The notes beneath the pieces are model-generated. The model ran no database searches, had not been told where the DNA came from, and saw only the letters and a program-made list of their open reading frames with translations. A stretch of 64,000 bases of DNA, taken from assembly GCA_029565395.1 (NCBI GenBank), contig JAKQOG010000086.1, positions 36,916-100,915 on the forward strand, given 5' to 3'. This DNA comes from Candidatus Hydrogenedentota bacterium. GTDB lineage: Bacteria > Hydrogenedentota > Hydrogenedentia > Hydrogenedentales > CAILVY01. Position numbers and translations under genes: made by a program. Position 1 is the first letter of the stretch; every line of letters begins with the position of its first letter. Below are positions 23,756 to 33,895 of this stretch, one piece after another.

Positions 23756-26281
23756 ATGCATATGAAGGTGATCTGGGTTGCGTTGGGCGTGGTATGCGCT
23801 ACTTTAATGACGTTTCAATCGGCGATGGCAGTGGCGCCCTCGGTGGATGAACTGGCCACGGCGCGCCAGTGGGCCGCGGTGAATTTTGAGCGCGCGGAGA
23901 AAGCGCCCGTACCGGTCCCCGGCCTGGAAGTGGTGATGAACCACAATCCCGTGCATAAGAACGGCCGCTTCGGCAAGCCGCTCAAGGTGGGGGAGGTGGA
24001 ATACGCGCACGGCCTTTTCTGTCATGCGCAGAGCCGCATTATCGTGCATCTGCCCGGACCCGCTCAGAAATTCACCGCCGTCGCGGGCATGGACAACAAT
24101 TCCGACACGTCTGCTGGCCAAGGCAGTGTGATTATGATAGTAAGCGTTGCAGGCAAAGAGGCGTTTCGCTCTGAGGTGATGCATGGCGCACAGCCTGGCG
24201 TGCCGGTTTCAGTGGAGTTGAACGGCGCGACGGAATTTGTGCTGGAAGTGAACGATGCGGGTGATGGCATTTCGGCGGATCAGGCGGACTGGGCTGACGC
24301 GAAGGTCGTACTGGCGGATGGAAAGGAAGTGTGGCTGGCGGATCTGCCCATGGCTGGAAGCCCGGTGAAAGTTGAACCCGGTACGTTCCCCTTCTCGTTC
24401 ACCTACGACGGCAAGCCTTCCTCGGAACTGTTGCCGAAATGGAAATTCGAGCATGCCGTGAAGCCCTTGGACCCCCAGCGCGTGCAGCATACCGTGGCCT
24501 GGACCGATCCCGACACAAAGCTCATCGTGCTGTGCATGGGTATTGAATACCTCGACTTTCCCACGGTTGAGTGGACCCTGTACTTCAATAATAACGGTGA
24601 TAAAGACACGCCCATCCTCGAAAACATCCAGGCGCTGGTCTTGAACATGGAACGCGGCGACCGGGGCGAGTTTCTGCTGCATCATTGGGTGGGCAGCCCC
24701 GCCAACGGCAAGGATTACGGACCGCAGGAGACGGCGCTGAAAGCGAACGAGACCAAGCGCATCGGCGCGGCCGGGGGGCGTCCCACCAATTCCGACCTTT
24801 CGTACTTCAATATCGAATCCACGGTGAATGACGGTCTAATCGCCGTGGTGGGCTGGCCCGGGCAATGGGCGATGGATTTTGTTCGTGACGAAGGCAAGGG
24901 TCTGCACCTTCAAGCGGGGCAGGAACTAACCCATTTCAAATTGCTGCCCGGCGAGGAAGTCCGCTCGCCGCTGATCGTGCTGCAATTTTGGAAAGGGGAC
25001 TGGGTGCGCGCGCAGAATGTCTGGCGGCGCTGGATGATGGCGCACAGCATGCCGAAACCCGGCGGTGAACTACCCAAGCCCCAACTGCTCGGATGCAGCT
25101 CGCGCGCCTACGAAGAAATGATTAAGACCAACACCGAAAAACAGATCATGTTCATTGATCGGTATCTCGAAGAAAAAATCGGGATTGATTATTGGTGGAT
25201 GGATGCGGGCTGGTATGTGCAGAACAACGGCTGGCCGCAAGTCGGCACGTGGGAAGTCGATCCGAAACGATTCCCGAACGGTTTGCGCCCCATCAGCGAT
25301 CATGCGCACGCCAACGGCATCAAGATCCTGGTGTGGTTCGAACCGGAACGTGTCGCGCCAGACACCTGGCTCACCAACAACCAACCCCAATGGATTTTGG
25401 GCGGGAAAAACGGCGGGCTGCTGAATCTCGGCGATCCCAGTGCGCGCCAATGGCTCACCAATCACATCGACAAGCTTCTCACGGATCAAGGCATCGACCT
25501 TTACCGCCAGGATTTCAATATGGACCCCCTGAGCTTCTGGCGCGGCAATGACGCAGAAGACCGGCAGGGCATCACCGAGATCAAGCATATCACCGGCTAC
25601 CTCGCGTATTGGGATGAACTCCGCCGCCGCCACCCCAACATGCTTATCGATTCCTGCGCCTCCGGAGGACGCCGCAATGATCTTGAAACCATGCGCCGCG
25701 CCGCGCCCCTCTGGCGCAGCGATTACGCTTTCGAACCCCACGGCCACCAGGGCATGACCTACGGCATCTCCTTCTGGATCCCCTTCCAGGGAACCGGCAC
25801 CGTCGCCTGCGTCAACGCTCCCTACTACGGCGGCGGCTATTCTCCCGTCGAATCCTATGCCTTCTGGAGCAATACCAGCCCCAGCATCAATTTCGGATTC
25901 GACATGCGCGTAAAGGAGATCGATTACGCCGCCCTGCGCACCCTCGTCGAACAATGGCGCACCATCAGCCCCAATTACTATGGCGATTATTACCCTCTCA
26001 CCAAGTATTCCATCGACCCTACTGAATGGATAGGATGGCAGTTTGATCGGCCGGAGGCGGGACAGGGCATGGTCCAGGTTTTCCGACGCAAGGACAGCAT
26101 TTACCGAGCCGCCTCCCTGCCTCTCCATGGCCTGGATCCCGACGCGGCCTATTCCGTTACACAATTTGGCGCCGGAGACCCCAAGGTTTACCCCGGCCGC
26201 GAGATCCTGGAAACCGGCCTCCCAGTCGATTTCTCCGAACGGCCCGCCGCCGCCGTATTTGTCTACAACAAAGTGCCATAA
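23756..26281 (+). CDS. Secreted alpha-galactosidase, NPCBM + GH36-type barrel
   Basis: This exported enzyme of about 841 residues (signal peptide ending 'SAMAVAPS') should release alpha-linked galactose from oligosaccharides outside the cytoplasm. An NPCBM carbohydrate-binding domain (about 30-165) has 'YAHGLFCHAQSRIIVHLPG' and 'VEFVLEVNDAGDG'-like strands. The GH36/GH-D barrel shows 'YWWMDAGWYVQNNGWP', 'NGIKILVWFEPERV', 'DLYRQDFNMDPLSFW' with the nucleophile Asp, and 'MLIDSCASGGRRNDLETMRRA' with the acid/base Asp. ATG 23756 is chosen because GGGAG stands seven bases before it and the signal peptide begins there. GalK at 17167-18504 could act downstream on the released galactose. Confidence 0.88.
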   Translation: MHMKVIWVALGVVCATLMTFQSAMAVAPSVDELATARQWAAVNFERAEKAPVPVPGLEVVMNHNPVHKNGRFGKPLKVGEVEYAHGLFCHAQSRIIVHLPGPAQKFTAVAGMDNNSDTSAGQGSVIMIVSVAGKEAFRSEVMHGAQPGVPVSVELNGATEFVLEVNDAGDGISADQADWADAKVVLADGKEVWLADLPMAGSPVKVEPGTFPFSFTYDGKPSSELLPKWKFEHAVKPLDPQRVQHTVAWTDPDTKLIVLCMGIEYLDFPTVEWTLYFNNNGDKDTPILENIQALVLNMERGDRGEFLLHHWVGSPANGKDYGPQETALKANETKRIGAAGGRPTNSDLSYFNIESTVNDGLIAVVGWPGQWAMDFVRDEGKGLHLQAGQELTHFKLLPGEEVRSPLIVLQFWKGDWVRAQNVWRRWMMAHSMPKPGGELPKPQLLGCSSRAYEEMIKTNTEKQIMFIDRYLEEKIGIDYWWMDAGWYVQNNGWPQVGTWEVDPKRFPNGLRPISDHAHANGIKILVWFEPERVAPDTWLTNNQPQWILGGKNGGLLNLGDPSARQWLTNHIDKLLTDQGIDLYRQDFNMDPLSFWRGNDAEDRQGITEIKHITGYLAYWDELRRRHPNMLIDSCASGGRRNDLETMRRAAPLWRSDYAFEPHGHQGMTYGISFWIPFQGTGTVACVNAPYYGGGYSPVESYAFWSNTSPSINFGFDMRVKEIDYAALRTLVEQWRTISPNYYGDYYPLTKYSIDPTEWIGWQFDRPEAGQGMVQVFRRKDSIYRAASLPLHGLDPDAAYSVTQFGAGDPKVYPGREILETGLPVDFSERPAAAVFVYNKVP

Positions 26282-26644
26282 TCCCACCTCAAAGCCCTAA
26301 AAAGGTTATCCACGGAGACAGATATTGCTGGTTGTGTCCAATTGTAATACACTACCGGGCAAAAGGAGAAAGGCAGAAATCTTTTTTTTCGTATACGGAA
26401 GGAACAAGATCTTTTTCCCACATTTGCCCAATCAATAGGGTCAATTTATTTTGTAATATGGCTTACAAATACCACGCCCTCTAGTTGCCTCGATCACAGC
26501 GCTTCCTTGTATTAAATCCATGTGAACCAGCGCAGGATTGATAATGGTATAGCAATCCATCCATTCGCTTCTCAACCGAATTACATGATCCGTGGTATGT
26601 TAAGAAATATAGGTATTTTGGGGGTGTTTTTAATAATTTGCTGC
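26282..26644. other. AT-rich intergenic stretch, no gene seen
   Basis: About 360 bases between the alpha-galactosidase and the clpB terminator. It is AT-rich with several poly-T and poly-A runs (for example at 26381-26390) and no ribosome-binding site followed by a plausible reading frame. No tRNA cloverleaf or repeat could be recognised. Confidence 0.5.
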
Positions 26645-26690
26645 CCGAAATAAAATGCGAGACCGGACGCTGGGGATACGTCCGGCCTCG
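26645..26690 (-). terminator. Rho-independent terminator of clpB
   Basis: On the minus strand, GGCCGGACG pairs with CGTCCGGTC (26661-26687, 9-bp GC-rich stem with one G-U pair, loop of about nine bases), followed by a T-rich stretch ending in TTTTATTT (26648-26655). It lies about 50 bases after the clpB stop codon. Confidence 0.75.
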
Positions 26691-26739
26691 GGGAGGGTTA
26701 GCTGGCCCTAGGAGCCAGCATTTGGTCATCTATGCCACA

Positions 26740-29337
26740 TTAGGCCGCTTGGGGCACTATTGTGTTCAACTTCAACTCATCTTTTACCTGATCAATTATA
26801 ACATGGGCGCCCTCTGGTGCAATACCCCCCAGAATCGCCATAGCCAGGGGGTCGAGCACCCGCCGCTGGATAACCCGTTTGAGGGGTCTTGCCCCATAGA
26901 TGGGGTCAAATCCTTCCTCGGCCAGTCGGTCCAGGGCGGCCTCCGTCAATTCAAGTGTCAGGTGGCGCTCGGACAAGCGTTTGTCCACATGTCTAATCTG
27001 TATATCCACAATCCGGCGTAAATGTTCCCTGGTTAAGGGATGAAAAACGATGGTATCGTCGATCCGGTTCAGGAATTCGGGCCGGAAATGTTGCCGGAGC
27101 ATCCCGGTAACCGCCTCGGCCTTCTCCTGCATGTCCAAACCGGCATGCTGAAACACCTCGCTGCCCAAGTTGGATGTCATAATAACCACAGTGTTCTTGA
27201 AGTCCACCGTCCGGCCCTGATTATCCGTAAGCCGGCCATCATCAAGCACTTGCAGCAGAATATTAAATACATCCGGATGCGCTTTCTCGATCTCGTCCAG
27301 CAGAATAACACAGTACGGACGGCGGCGGACGGCCTCCGTGAGTTGGCCGCCTTCCTCATATCCGACATAGCCCGGGGGAGCTCCGATCAGGCGGGACACC
27401 GCGTGCTTTTCCATGTATTCCGACATGTCGATCCGCACCATGGCGTTCTCGTCGTCAAAAAGCAGTTCCGCTAAGGCGCGGGCCAATTCCGTTTTTCCAA
27501 CGCCCGTGGGACCCAGAAAGATGAACGAGCCTATGGGCCGGCCCGGTTCCTTCAAGCCGGACCGTGCGCGCCGCACCGCGTCGGACACCGCACGGATGCC
27601 GTCTTCCTGTCCGATCACGCGTTCGCCGAGGCGCTGTTCCATTTGCAGCAGGCGTTGCATCTCGCCTTCGAGCAGTTTATCCAGAGGGATGCCGGTCCAG
27701 TTTGAGACAATCTTAGAGATATGTTCTTCCGTGACCTCTTCGCTAAGGTAACTTCCAGTTTGTTGCAATTCAGCGAGTTGGACGTTTTCCTTGTCCAATT
27801 GCCGCTGAAGGTCGTTCAGCGTTCCGTACCGGATTTCCGCCACCTTGCCCAGATGGCCCTGGCGTTCCGCAACCTCCGCTTCGCGTTTTGCTTCGTCCAT
27901 ATGATGTTTTATGCCGCGGATGCGATCTATTACTTCCTTCTCCGCCTGCCACTGCGTCTTCTTTGCATTGAGTTCCTCGCGCAGATCGGCAATGTCCTTT
28001 TCCACGCCCGCGCAGCGCTCTTTACCCGCCCGGGACGATTCTTTTTTCAACGCAAGGTGCTCCACCTCCAACTGGCGGATGCGGCGATCCAGCACGTCGA
28101 TTTCATACGGCATGCTGTCGATCTCAATACGCAACCGCGATGCGGCTTCATCCACCAAGTCAATGGCCTTGTCAGGCAGGAACCGGTCGGCGATGTAGCG
28201 TTTGCTCAAGATGGCCGCCGCCACCAGGGCCGCATCCTGAATGCGCACGCCGTGATGCACTTCGTAGCGTTCTTTCAACCCGCGCAAAATCGCAATCGTG
28301 TCCTCGACGTTCGGCTCACCCACAAACACCGGCTGGAACCGGCGTTCAAGCGCCGCGTCTTTCTCCACGTGTTTCTTGTATTCATTCAGCGTGGTGGCGC
28401 CGATGCAATGCAGTTCACCGCGCGCCAGCATCGGCTTGAGCATGTTCGACGCATCCATCGCGCCTTCCGCCGCGCCCGCGCCCACAATGGTGTGCATTTC
28501 GTCAATGAACAGAATGATGTTGCCGTCGGCTTCTTTCACCGATTCGAGCACGGCCTTCAACCGCTCCTCGAATTCGCCACGGAATTTCGCGCCGGCAAGT
28601 ATGGCCGCAAGATCCAGCGTGGCTACGCGCTTGTTCTTCAGTCCTTCCGGAACATCGCCCGCCACAATCCGTTGCGCAAGCCCTTCCACGATCGCGGTCT
28701 TGCCCACGCCCGGTTCGCCGATTAATACAGGGTTATTTTTTGTCCGCCGCGATAGCACCTGGATCACGCGCCGCACTTCCTCGTCCCGGCCAATGACCGG
28801 ATCGAGTTTTCCCGCGCGCGCGAGTTGCGTGAGATCCCGGCTGTATTTTTCCAGCGCGTCATACGTGGACTCCGCATTCGGATCATCCACGCGCTGATTC
28901 CCGCGCACTAGTTTCAAAGCTTGCAGCACGGCATCCTCGGTCACACCATTCTCCGCAAGAATGTGCGCGGCAGCATTCTTTCCATGTTTAAGGATGCCGA
29001 GCAGGATATGTTCCGTGCTTAAATAGTCGTCTTTCAGTTGCTGGGCAAATTTCCACCCCAGATCGAGCGACTGATGCGCTTCCCGTCCCAACACCGGCTG
29101 GCTTGTTTCACCCGAAATATGCGGCAGCCGCGACAGTGCTTCTTGAATCTGACTCTGAACCTGTCCCGGATGCACGCCCAGCCGCTGCAATATCGAGCCG
29201 ACCGCGCCCTGTTCTTGTCCAACCAGTGCATGCAGCACATGCAGCGGGCCAATTTCCGCATGGCCCCGCGCCGAAGCCAATTCCACGGCTTCCGACAGTG
29301 CTTCCTGCGCTTTGATCGTCAATTTGTCCAACCGCAT
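26740..29337 (-). CDS. clpB: ClpB protein disaggregase
   Basis: This 865-residue Hsp100 chaperone forms hexamers that, with DnaK/DnaJ/GrpE, extract polypeptides from aggregates. The N domain covers residues 1-145. The first AAA+ module has P-loop '[14 protein letters not shown]' and Walker B '[14 protein letters not shown]'. The coiled-coil middle domain (about 400-530) distinguishes ClpB from ClpA/ClpC. The second AAA+ module has '[19 protein letters not shown]' and '[16 protein letters not shown]', and the C-terminal domain ends '[19 protein letters not shown]'. Length is normal. AAGGAAG precedes ATG 29337. Its DnaK partners lie in the CIRCE-controlled operon 10 kb away. No CIRCE is seen upstream of clpB itself. 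Confidence 0.97.
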   Translation of the reverse strand: MRLDKLTIKAQEALSEAVELASARGHAEIGPLHVLHALVGQEQGAVGSILQRLGVHPGQVQSQIQEALSRLPHISGETSQPVLGREAHQSLDLGWKFAQQLKDDYLSTEHILLGILKHGKNAAAHILAENGVTEDAVLQALKLVRGNQRVDDPNAESTYDALEKYSRDLTQLARAGKLDPVIGRDEEVRRVIQVLSRRTKNNPVLIGEPGVGKTAIVEGLAQRIVAGDVPEGLKNKRVATLDLAAILAGAKFRGEFEERLKAVLESVKEADGNIILFIDEMHTIVGAGAAEGAMDASNMLKPMLARGELHCIGATTLNEYKKHVEKDAALERRFQPVFVGEPNVEDTIAILRGLKERYEVHHGVRIQDAALVAAAILSKRYIADRFLPDKAIDLVDEAASRLRIEIDSMPYEIDVLDRRIRQLEVEHLALKKESSRAGKERCAGVEKDIADLREELNAKKTQWQAEKEVIDRIRGIKHHMDEAKREAEVAERQGHLGKVAEIRYGTLNDLQRQLDKENVQLAELQQTGSYLSEEVTEEHISKIVSNWTGIPLDKLLEGEMQRLLQMEQRLGERVIGQEDGIRAVSDAVRRARSGLKEPGRPIGSFIFLGPTGVGKTELARALAELLFDDENAMVRIDMSEYMEKHAVSRLIGAPPGYVGYEEGGQLTEAVRRRPYCVILLDEIEKAHPDVFNILLQVLDDGRLTDNQGRTVDFKNTVVIMTSNLGSEVFQHAGLDMQEKAEAVTGMLRQHFRPEFLNRIDDTIVFHPLTREHLRRIVDIQIRHVDKRLSERHLTLELTEAALDRLAEEGFDPIYGARPLKRVIQRRVLDPLAMAILGGIAPEGAHVIIDQVKDELKLNTIVPQAA

Positions 29338-29477
29338 CGCAACTTCCTTTTCTTTTATAAACTAAAAATAGGACCTTTAGGGCCGATATAATGCATAGGG
29401 CCTATTTATAAAGAGCCAATTCGATGCCAAAACCTTACCCTTGCAAATAAAGTACTTACAGGCCTCTCCCGGAAAAC

Positions 29478-29517
29478 TGTTTCAATCCAAAACACCTCCG
29501 GGTTTTGTTCTGAAACA
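29478..29517. repeat. 40-bp nested perfect dyad upstream of clpB
   Basis: The outer arms TGTTTCA/TGAAACA (29478-29484, 29511-29517) and inner arms CAAAAC/GTTTTG (29488-29493, 29502-29507) are all perfect and are separated by 3-base bulges on both sides. The dyad lies 140 bases before clpB and 220 bases after the DUF2147 gene, both minus strand. It may be an operator, or a terminator-like hairpin for the upstream gene, though the U-run is weak. The rest of 29338-29737 is AT-rich and shows no gene. Confidence 0.5.
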
Positions 29518-29737
29518 ATCCCTAACAGTGTGGTTTGACCATCCTTGGACATCGACGGCGGTGCCAATATCATTTAAAGTGAATAACTTATGCAAATGTT
29601 GGGAGTAATTTCTTCGAGGAAATGTAAGAAATAGACAAATAGCAGCACAGAGAATTGATCCGGGGAAGGAAAGGTTGTGATTATATTATTGCGGGGTGTC
29701 TGTGCTGCACAAGCCAGCAGAGGCCTATCGCAACCGT

Positions 29738-30217
29738 TTATTTCTTTTCTTGTGGGGGAACGTAGCGGGGCCAGTGTTCGGTGCGGCCGATGAGGGAGAT
29801 GCCGATGAATCCGCGGACGTCGAGGTTGTTCTGGTCCACGAGGGTCAAGGTGCATTTATAGGTTTTGCCGTTGTCGGGGTCGTAGACGAGGCCGCCCTTC
29901 CAGACGTTGCCCTTGTCGTACTTGAACCCTTCGAGCACGTTGAGGCCCATCAATGGGCGGCTCTGCTTCGCTTTGTCGGGGTTGTTTTTATCGTGCCGGG
30001 GTTTTCCGGTTTCTTCTTCGTCACTGCCGTATTCGGGTTTCTCCATCCAGACTATAGCGCCTTGATAGGTGCCGTTTGCGGCTTTGGTGATTTCCACGCG
30101 GACGTCGCCGCCGTGTGTGATCCAAACGCCCACGATCCCGTCGCTATCGTCCGCGTTCAGCAGGGGTTGAAACAGGCAGCACGCTGCAAGGGCTGTCAGG
30201 AATATCGTCCATCGCAT
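29738..30217 (-). CDS. Exported DUF2147 family protein
   Basis: A 159-residue protein with a signal peptide (1-22, ending 'LLNAD'). The DUF2147 signature follows: 'IVGVWITHGGDVRVEITKAANGTYQGAIVWMEKP', 'DKNNPDKAKQSRPLMGLNVLEGFKYD', 'VWKGGLVYDPDNGKTYKCTLTLVDQNNLDVRGFIGISLIGRTEHWPR'. The family has a small beta-barrel fold, is periplasmic, and its function is not known; it is often linked to stress or organic-solvent response. GGAGA precedes the ATG. It is divergent from hypC. Family assignment is firm; the role is open. Confidence 0.87.
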   Translation of the reverse strand: MRWTIFLTALAACCLFQPLLNADDSDGIVGVWITHGGDVRVEITKAANGTYQGAIVWMEKPEYGSDEEETGKPRHDKNNPDKAKQSRPLMGLNVLEGFKYDKGNVWKGGLVYDPDNGKTYKCTLTLVDQNNLDVRGFIGISLIGRTEHWPRYVPPQEKK

Positions 30218-30301
30218 GGCAAGGTCTCCTTATCGCTCGGACGGCGCGTTGTTTCTTCGGCCATCCCGCCGTATTCGTTCCTATTGAGGGGTATGATAGC
30301 G

Positions 30302-30307
30302 TATAAT
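30302..30307 (+). promoter_or_regulatory. Candidate -10 box (TATAAT) for hypCD
   Basis: A perfect TATAAT lies 33 bases before the hypC start. No good -35 sits at 16-18 bp upstream, so any promoter here would be weak or activator-dependent. Confidence 0.4.
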
Positions 30308-30340
30308 GCGTGGAGATTAAACAGGAGTGAAGAATTCGAC

Positions 30341-30586
30341 ATGTGTCTTGCGGTGCCTGGGCAAATAGTGAGTATTGATGAGAGCGATCCCATGCTTCGT
30401 AATGCGCGGGTGAGTTTCGGCGGGATGGTGAAAGAGGTGTCGCTGGCGATGACGCCGGAGGCGCAGGTGGGGGAGTATGTGACGGTTCACGCGGGGCTGG
30501 CCATCAGTGTGGTGGATGAGGAAGAGGCCGCCTATATTCTGGACGCCCTGAAACAACTTGATGAAATGGAGCCGGAGAACGCATGA
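30341..30586 (+). CDS. hypC: HypC hydrogenase maturation chaperone
   Basis: This 81-residue protein starts with the invariant '[10 protein letters not shown]', whose Cys2 carries the Fe(CN)2CO precursor with HypD and delivers it to the large subunit of [NiFe]-hydrogenase. The rest is the usual small beta-barrel ('[42 protein letters not shown]'). The start is fixed by the need for Met-Cys. The stop overlaps the hypD start (ATGA at 30583). The other genes for metallocentre assembly (hypA, B, E, F) and the hydrogenase are not in this window. Confidence 0.95.
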   Translation: MCLAVPGQIVSIDESDPMLRNARVSFGGMVKEVSLAMTPEAQVGEYVTVHAGLAISVVDEEEAAYILDALKQLDEMEPENA

Positions 30587-31665
30587 AATATGTGGACGAA
30601 TTCCGGGACCGGGAGCTTGTCCGCGCGCTCTCAGCGGCCATCCGCCGGCTGGTGACGCGGCCTCATACGCTGATGGAGATTTGCGGGGGACAAACGCACA
30701 CCATTGTGAAGTACGGGATCGACGAATTGCTGCCCAAAGAGATTACGCTGGTGCATGGTCCGGGATGTCCGGTGTGCGTGACGCCGGTCGAGTTGATAGA
30801 CAAGGCCTTGGCGATTGCACGACAGCCGGGAGTGATTTTCTGTTCGTTTGGGGATATGCTGCGCGTGCCGGGAAGCCATGCCGACTTGCTCTCGGCCAAG
30901 GCGGGCGGGGCGGATGTGCGGATGGTGTATTCGCCGCTGGACGCGGTCAAGATCGCGCAGAAAAACCGGGACAGGCAGGTGGTGTTTTTTGCGGTGGGGT
31001 TTGAAACGACCGCGCCGGCGAATGCACTCGCGGCGGTGCAGGCGAAACGCGCGGGCTTGGATAATTTCTCGCTGCTCAGTTCGCATGTGCTGGTGCCGCC
31101 CGCGATGCGGGTCATTCTTTCCTCGGAGGCGTGCGCGGTGCATGGATTTCTCGCCGCGGGGCATGTGTGCGCGGTGATGGGCTATACGGAGTATGAATCC
31201 ATTGCGCGGGAGCACGGTGTGCCGATCGTGGTGACGGGCTTCGAGCCGGTGGATATTTTGCGGGGGATACATCTCTGCGTGAAGCAGTTGGAGGAAGGCC
31301 GGGCCGAGGTGGAAAATGAATACTCGCGTTCCGTGACGCGCGAGGGGAATCGTCCCGCACAGGAATTGCTCCGCCGGGTATTTGTGGTGACGGATCGTAA
31401 ATGGCGGGGATTGGGAGAGATTCCGGGGAGCGGATATGCGTTGAGTCCGGAATTTCAGGAGTACAACGCGGAACACCGCTTTGAACTCCAGGAAATTTCG
31501 GCCGAGGAATCGAAGGAGTGCATCGCGGGGCTTATATTGCAGGGCTTGCGGAAACCGCATGAGTGTCCGGCGTTCGGGACGCGGTGCACGCCTGAAAAAC
31601 CTCTGGGCGCGCCTATGGTTTCGAGTGAAGGGGCCTGCGCGGCGTATTTCCGGTATCGGCGGTAG
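30583..31665 (+). CDS. hypD: HypD hydrogenase Fe-cofactor assembly protein
   Basis: This 360-residue Fe-S protein forms the HypCD complex on which the Fe(CN)2CO unit of [NiFe]-hydrogenase is assembled. Visible motifs are '[22 protein letters not shown]' with the ligand Cys, '[19 protein letters not shown]' with a redox-active CPVC pair, '[15 protein letters not shown]' and '[13 protein letters not shown]'. The C-terminal [4Fe-4S] cysteines lie in '[25 protein letters not shown]'. Length is normal. It overlaps hypC by four bases. After 83 bases an unrelated sulfatase begins. Confidence 0.96.
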   Translation: MKYVDEFRDRELVRALSAAIRRLVTRPHTLMEICGGQTHTIVKYGIDELLPKEITLVHGPGCPVCVTPVELIDKALAIARQPGVIFCSFGDMLRVPGSHADLLSAKAGGADVRMVYSPLDAVKIAQKNRDRQVVFFAVGFETTAPANALAAVQAKRAGLDNFSLLSSHVLVPPAMRVILSSEACAVHGFLAAGHVCAVMGYTEYESIAREHGVPIVVTGFEPVDILRGIHLCVKQLEEGRAEVENEYSRSVTREGNRPAQELLRRVFVVTDRKWRGLGEIPGSGYALSPEFQEYNAEHRFELQEISAEESKECIAGLILQGLRKPHECPAFGTRCTPEKPLGAPMVSSEGACAAYFRYRR

Positions 31666-31689
31666 CAAGCGAAGGGTAGGACAGAAAAT

Positions 31690-31719
31690 CGATACCGATA
31701 GCGATAGCGATACCGATGC
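31690..31719. repeat. Short GATACCGATAGC-type simple repeat
   Basis: Five near-tandem hexamers GATACC/GATAGC lie just upstream of the sulfatase gene. A related inverted pattern (TATCGG/TATCAC) occurs at 48951-48978. It is non-coding. Confidence 0.5.
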
Positions 31720-31748
31720 GGTAGAATGGGGTTTTGGAGGAAAGAGCC

Positions 31749-33098
31749 ATGAGCACGATATCACGGCGAAGCATGTTGGCTGGAATGGGCTTGGCGTTGG
31801 GGGGAGGATTGTTTGCGCGAGGTGCGCATGGAGCGGATAAGACGGTGCGCCGGCCGAATTTTGTGGTGATCTATTGTGATGACCTGGGATATGGGGATCT
31901 GGGATGCTATGGCGCGGAAAAGATTAAAACGCCGCGTTTGGATGCGATGGCGGGGGAGGGCGCGCGCTTCACGGATTTTTATAGTTGCGCGGCGGTGTGC
32001 ACGCCATCGCGGGCGGGGCTGCTCACGGCGCGGTATCCCATCCGTTCGGGATTGAACAAGGTGCTGTTTCCGGGATCGACCGGCGGGATCGAGGATTCGG
32101 AAATCACGATTGCCCAGGCGCTGAAGGCGCTCGGGTATGCGACGGGATGCATCGGGAAGTGGCATTTGGGGCATCTGCCGCCGTTTCTTCCCACGCGGCA
32201 TGGTTTTGATTACTATTTCGGCCTTCCATACAGCAATGACATGGAGGTGAAGGCGCGGAAGGATCCGCCGCTACCGCTGATGCGGAATGAAGAAATCGTG
32301 GAGCAGCCCGCCAATCAGGACCTGCTCACGAAGCGGTACACGGAGGAAGCGGTGCGGTTCATACGGGAACACAAAGACCAGCCGTTTTTCCTGTATATAC
32401 CCCATTCGATGCCGCATGTGCCGCTGCATGTTTCGGACTCGTTCCGGGGAAAATCCGGCGGAGGACTATATGGGGATGTAATCGAAGAGATTGATTGGAG
32501 CGTGGGCCAGGTGCTGGATGCAGTGAAGGATTGCGGGATAGAGGAAAATACGCTGGTGATCTTCAGCAGTGACAATGGGCCATGGCTGGCCAAGGGAGAG
32601 CATGGAGGCAACGCTGGGCCTTTGCGGATGGGCAAGGGCACCACGTTCGAGGGCGGGGTAAGAGAACCGGGAATCTTCCGGTGGCCGGGGCATATCGCGG
32701 CGGGCCGGGTGGAACACGCGCCCGCGATCACGCTGGATCTCCTCCCAACATTTGTTGCGCTGGCGGGCGGCACGCCCCCGTCGGACCGTTCAATCGACGG
32801 GCAGAATATCGCGCCGTTGCTGCTGGGGACGGGTCAGCCGTCTTCGCGGGACTTTTTCTTTTACCTGCTGGAAGATTTGCAGGCGATGCGCTCGGGGCCG
32901 TGGAAATTGAAGCGCCCGTTTAAGGGCTCGGTGTATGGAAAACCCGAGGAGCATCCCGTATTGTTGTTTAATCTGGAGAACGATCCGGGGGAGAAGAACA
33001 ATGTGGCGGAGCAGCACCCGGATATAGTCAAGCAGTTGGAGGAACGGATGCAGGCGTTTGAGAAAGGGTTGGGTGCCGTACCCGAGACGAAAAAGTAG
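31749..33098 (+). CDS. Tat-exported type I sulfatase
   Basis: A 449-residue arylsulfatase-type enzyme that would remove sulfate esters from sulfated glycans in the periplasm or outside. The N-terminus has a twin-arginine signal ('SRRSMLAGMGLALGGGLFA'). The alkaline-phosphatase-like fold follows: 'FVVIYCDDLGYGDLGCYG' (metal Asp44/45), the formylglycine motif 'CTPSRAG' with C84, 'GCIGKWHLG' and 'VIFSSDNGPW'. Conversion of C84 needs a formylglycine-generating enzyme encoded elsewhere. Start ATG 31749 is preferred because GGAGG stands eight bases before it; an in-frame start lies 15 bases up. Sulfate released could connect to the HAL2-type nucleotidase's sulfur metabolism only indirectly. Confidence 0.92.
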   Translation: MSTISRRSMLAGMGLALGGGLFARGAHGADKTVRRPNFVVIYCDDLGYGDLGCYGAEKIKTPRLDAMAGEGARFTDFYSCAAVCTPSRAGLLTARYPIRSGLNKVLFPGSTGGIEDSEITIAQALKALGYATGCIGKWHLGHLPPFLPTRHGFDYYFGLPYSNDMEVKARKDPPLPLMRNEEIVEQPANQDLLTKRYTEEAVRFIREHKDQPFFLYIPHSMPHVPLHVSDSFRGKSGGGLYGDVIEEIDWSVGQVLDAVKDCGIEENTLVIFSSDNGPWLAKGEHGGNAGPLRMGKGTTFEGGVREPGIFRWPGHIAAGRVEHAPAITLDLLPTFVALAGGTPPSDRSIDGQNIAPLLLGTGQPSSRDFFFYLLEDLQAMRSGPWKLKRPFKGSVYGKPEEHPVLLFNLENDPGEKNNVAEQHPDIVKQLEERMQAFEKGLGAVPETKK

Positions 33099-33152
33099 AT
33101 CGGCGGGGGGAATGGCGGGTTGCGTTTTGCTTCACTCACCTTACGGAAATCA

Positions 33153-33182
33153 TAAAAAAGCCCCTGGGAGGATCCCAGGGGC
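33153..33182 (-). terminator. Rho-independent terminator after the discoidin gene
   Basis: On the minus strand a perfect 10-bp stem GCCCCTGGGA/TCCCAGGGGC (33160-33182) with a 3-base loop is followed by TTTTTTATG (33151-33159). It lies 24 bases past the stop codon. Confidence 0.88.
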
Positions 33183-33205
33183 GCAAGCGCATTAACTTGT
33201 CGATC

Positions 33206-33895
33206 TTATTTGCCGAAGACTTCGACTTCGACGTAATTGTTCAATTCATTGGCGGTATTGCCGTTCGAATACAGGCGGACGTAGCGGCCTTTGACGCCGT
33301 CAACCTTGATCAGGCGGCCTTTGTTGTTTTCGATAAACTCTTTGTCCTTGCCCACGCCGAGTCCGGCGGAGTTGTCGTGATCGTTGTTATAGACGGTGGT
33401 GACGCCGGTCTTGAATTCGGGGTCGTCGGAAATCTGCACGACCATGTCGAAGTATACGCGTTTGCCTTCGTGAAAGTGCCACACCAGGATGTCGTAGATG
33501 GTGGCGGCGGCGCCCAGATCGATCTGAACCCACTGCACGCCGAAGCTCAATTCAACGAGGCTGGACTTGGCATAATCTTTGTCGCCGTCGGTGATTTGCT
33601 TCAGGTCACCCAAGGTCGGGGTTTTGCAACTGCTGGTGACGGCTTTGCCTTTGGAAATGAGGGTGGTGCCTTTCGGAACCATGACCGGGGGACGATCTTT
33701 GTAGTCTTCTGGTTCCAGGTTCGTGGACCAGTAATCGAGGGGAGTGCCGCCGAAGAACGGTTCCGGCAATTCAATCTTCAGTTCTTCCATATCCCCCGCC
33801 GGGGCGGCCGGCTTGGCAGCGTCTTGGGCAACTACCGGCAGTGCCATGAAGACGACTGCCACACTCAACAGGACTTTCCACAGCTCCAGTTTCAT
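33206..33895 (-). CDS. Exported discoidin (F5/8 type C)-like protein
   Basis: A 229-residue protein with a signal peptide (about 1-23, 'VVAQDAA') and a short Ala/Pro linker, then a discoidin-like beta-sandwich: 'LKQITDGDKDYAKSSLVELSFGVQWVQIDLGAAATIYDILVWHFHEGKRVYFDMVVQIS' and 'KGRYVRLYSNGNTANELNNYVEVEVFG'. Such domains bind carbohydrates or lipids. AGGAG precedes the ATG. It is a single gene with a strong terminator. It could be a surface adhesin or carbohydrate-binding accessory; no catalytic domain is present. Confidence 0.82.
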   Translation of the reverse strand: MKLELWKVLLSVAVVFMALPVVAQDAAKPAAPAGDMEELKIELPEPFFGGTPLDYWSTNLEPEDYKDRPPVMVPKGTTLISKGKAVTSSCKTPTLGDLKQITDGDKDYAKSSLVELSFGVQWVQIDLGAAATIYDILVWHFHEGKRVYFDMVVQISDDPEFKTGVTTVYNNDHDNSAGLGVGKDKEFIENNKGRLIKVDGVKGRYVRLYSNGNTANELNNYVEVEVFGK

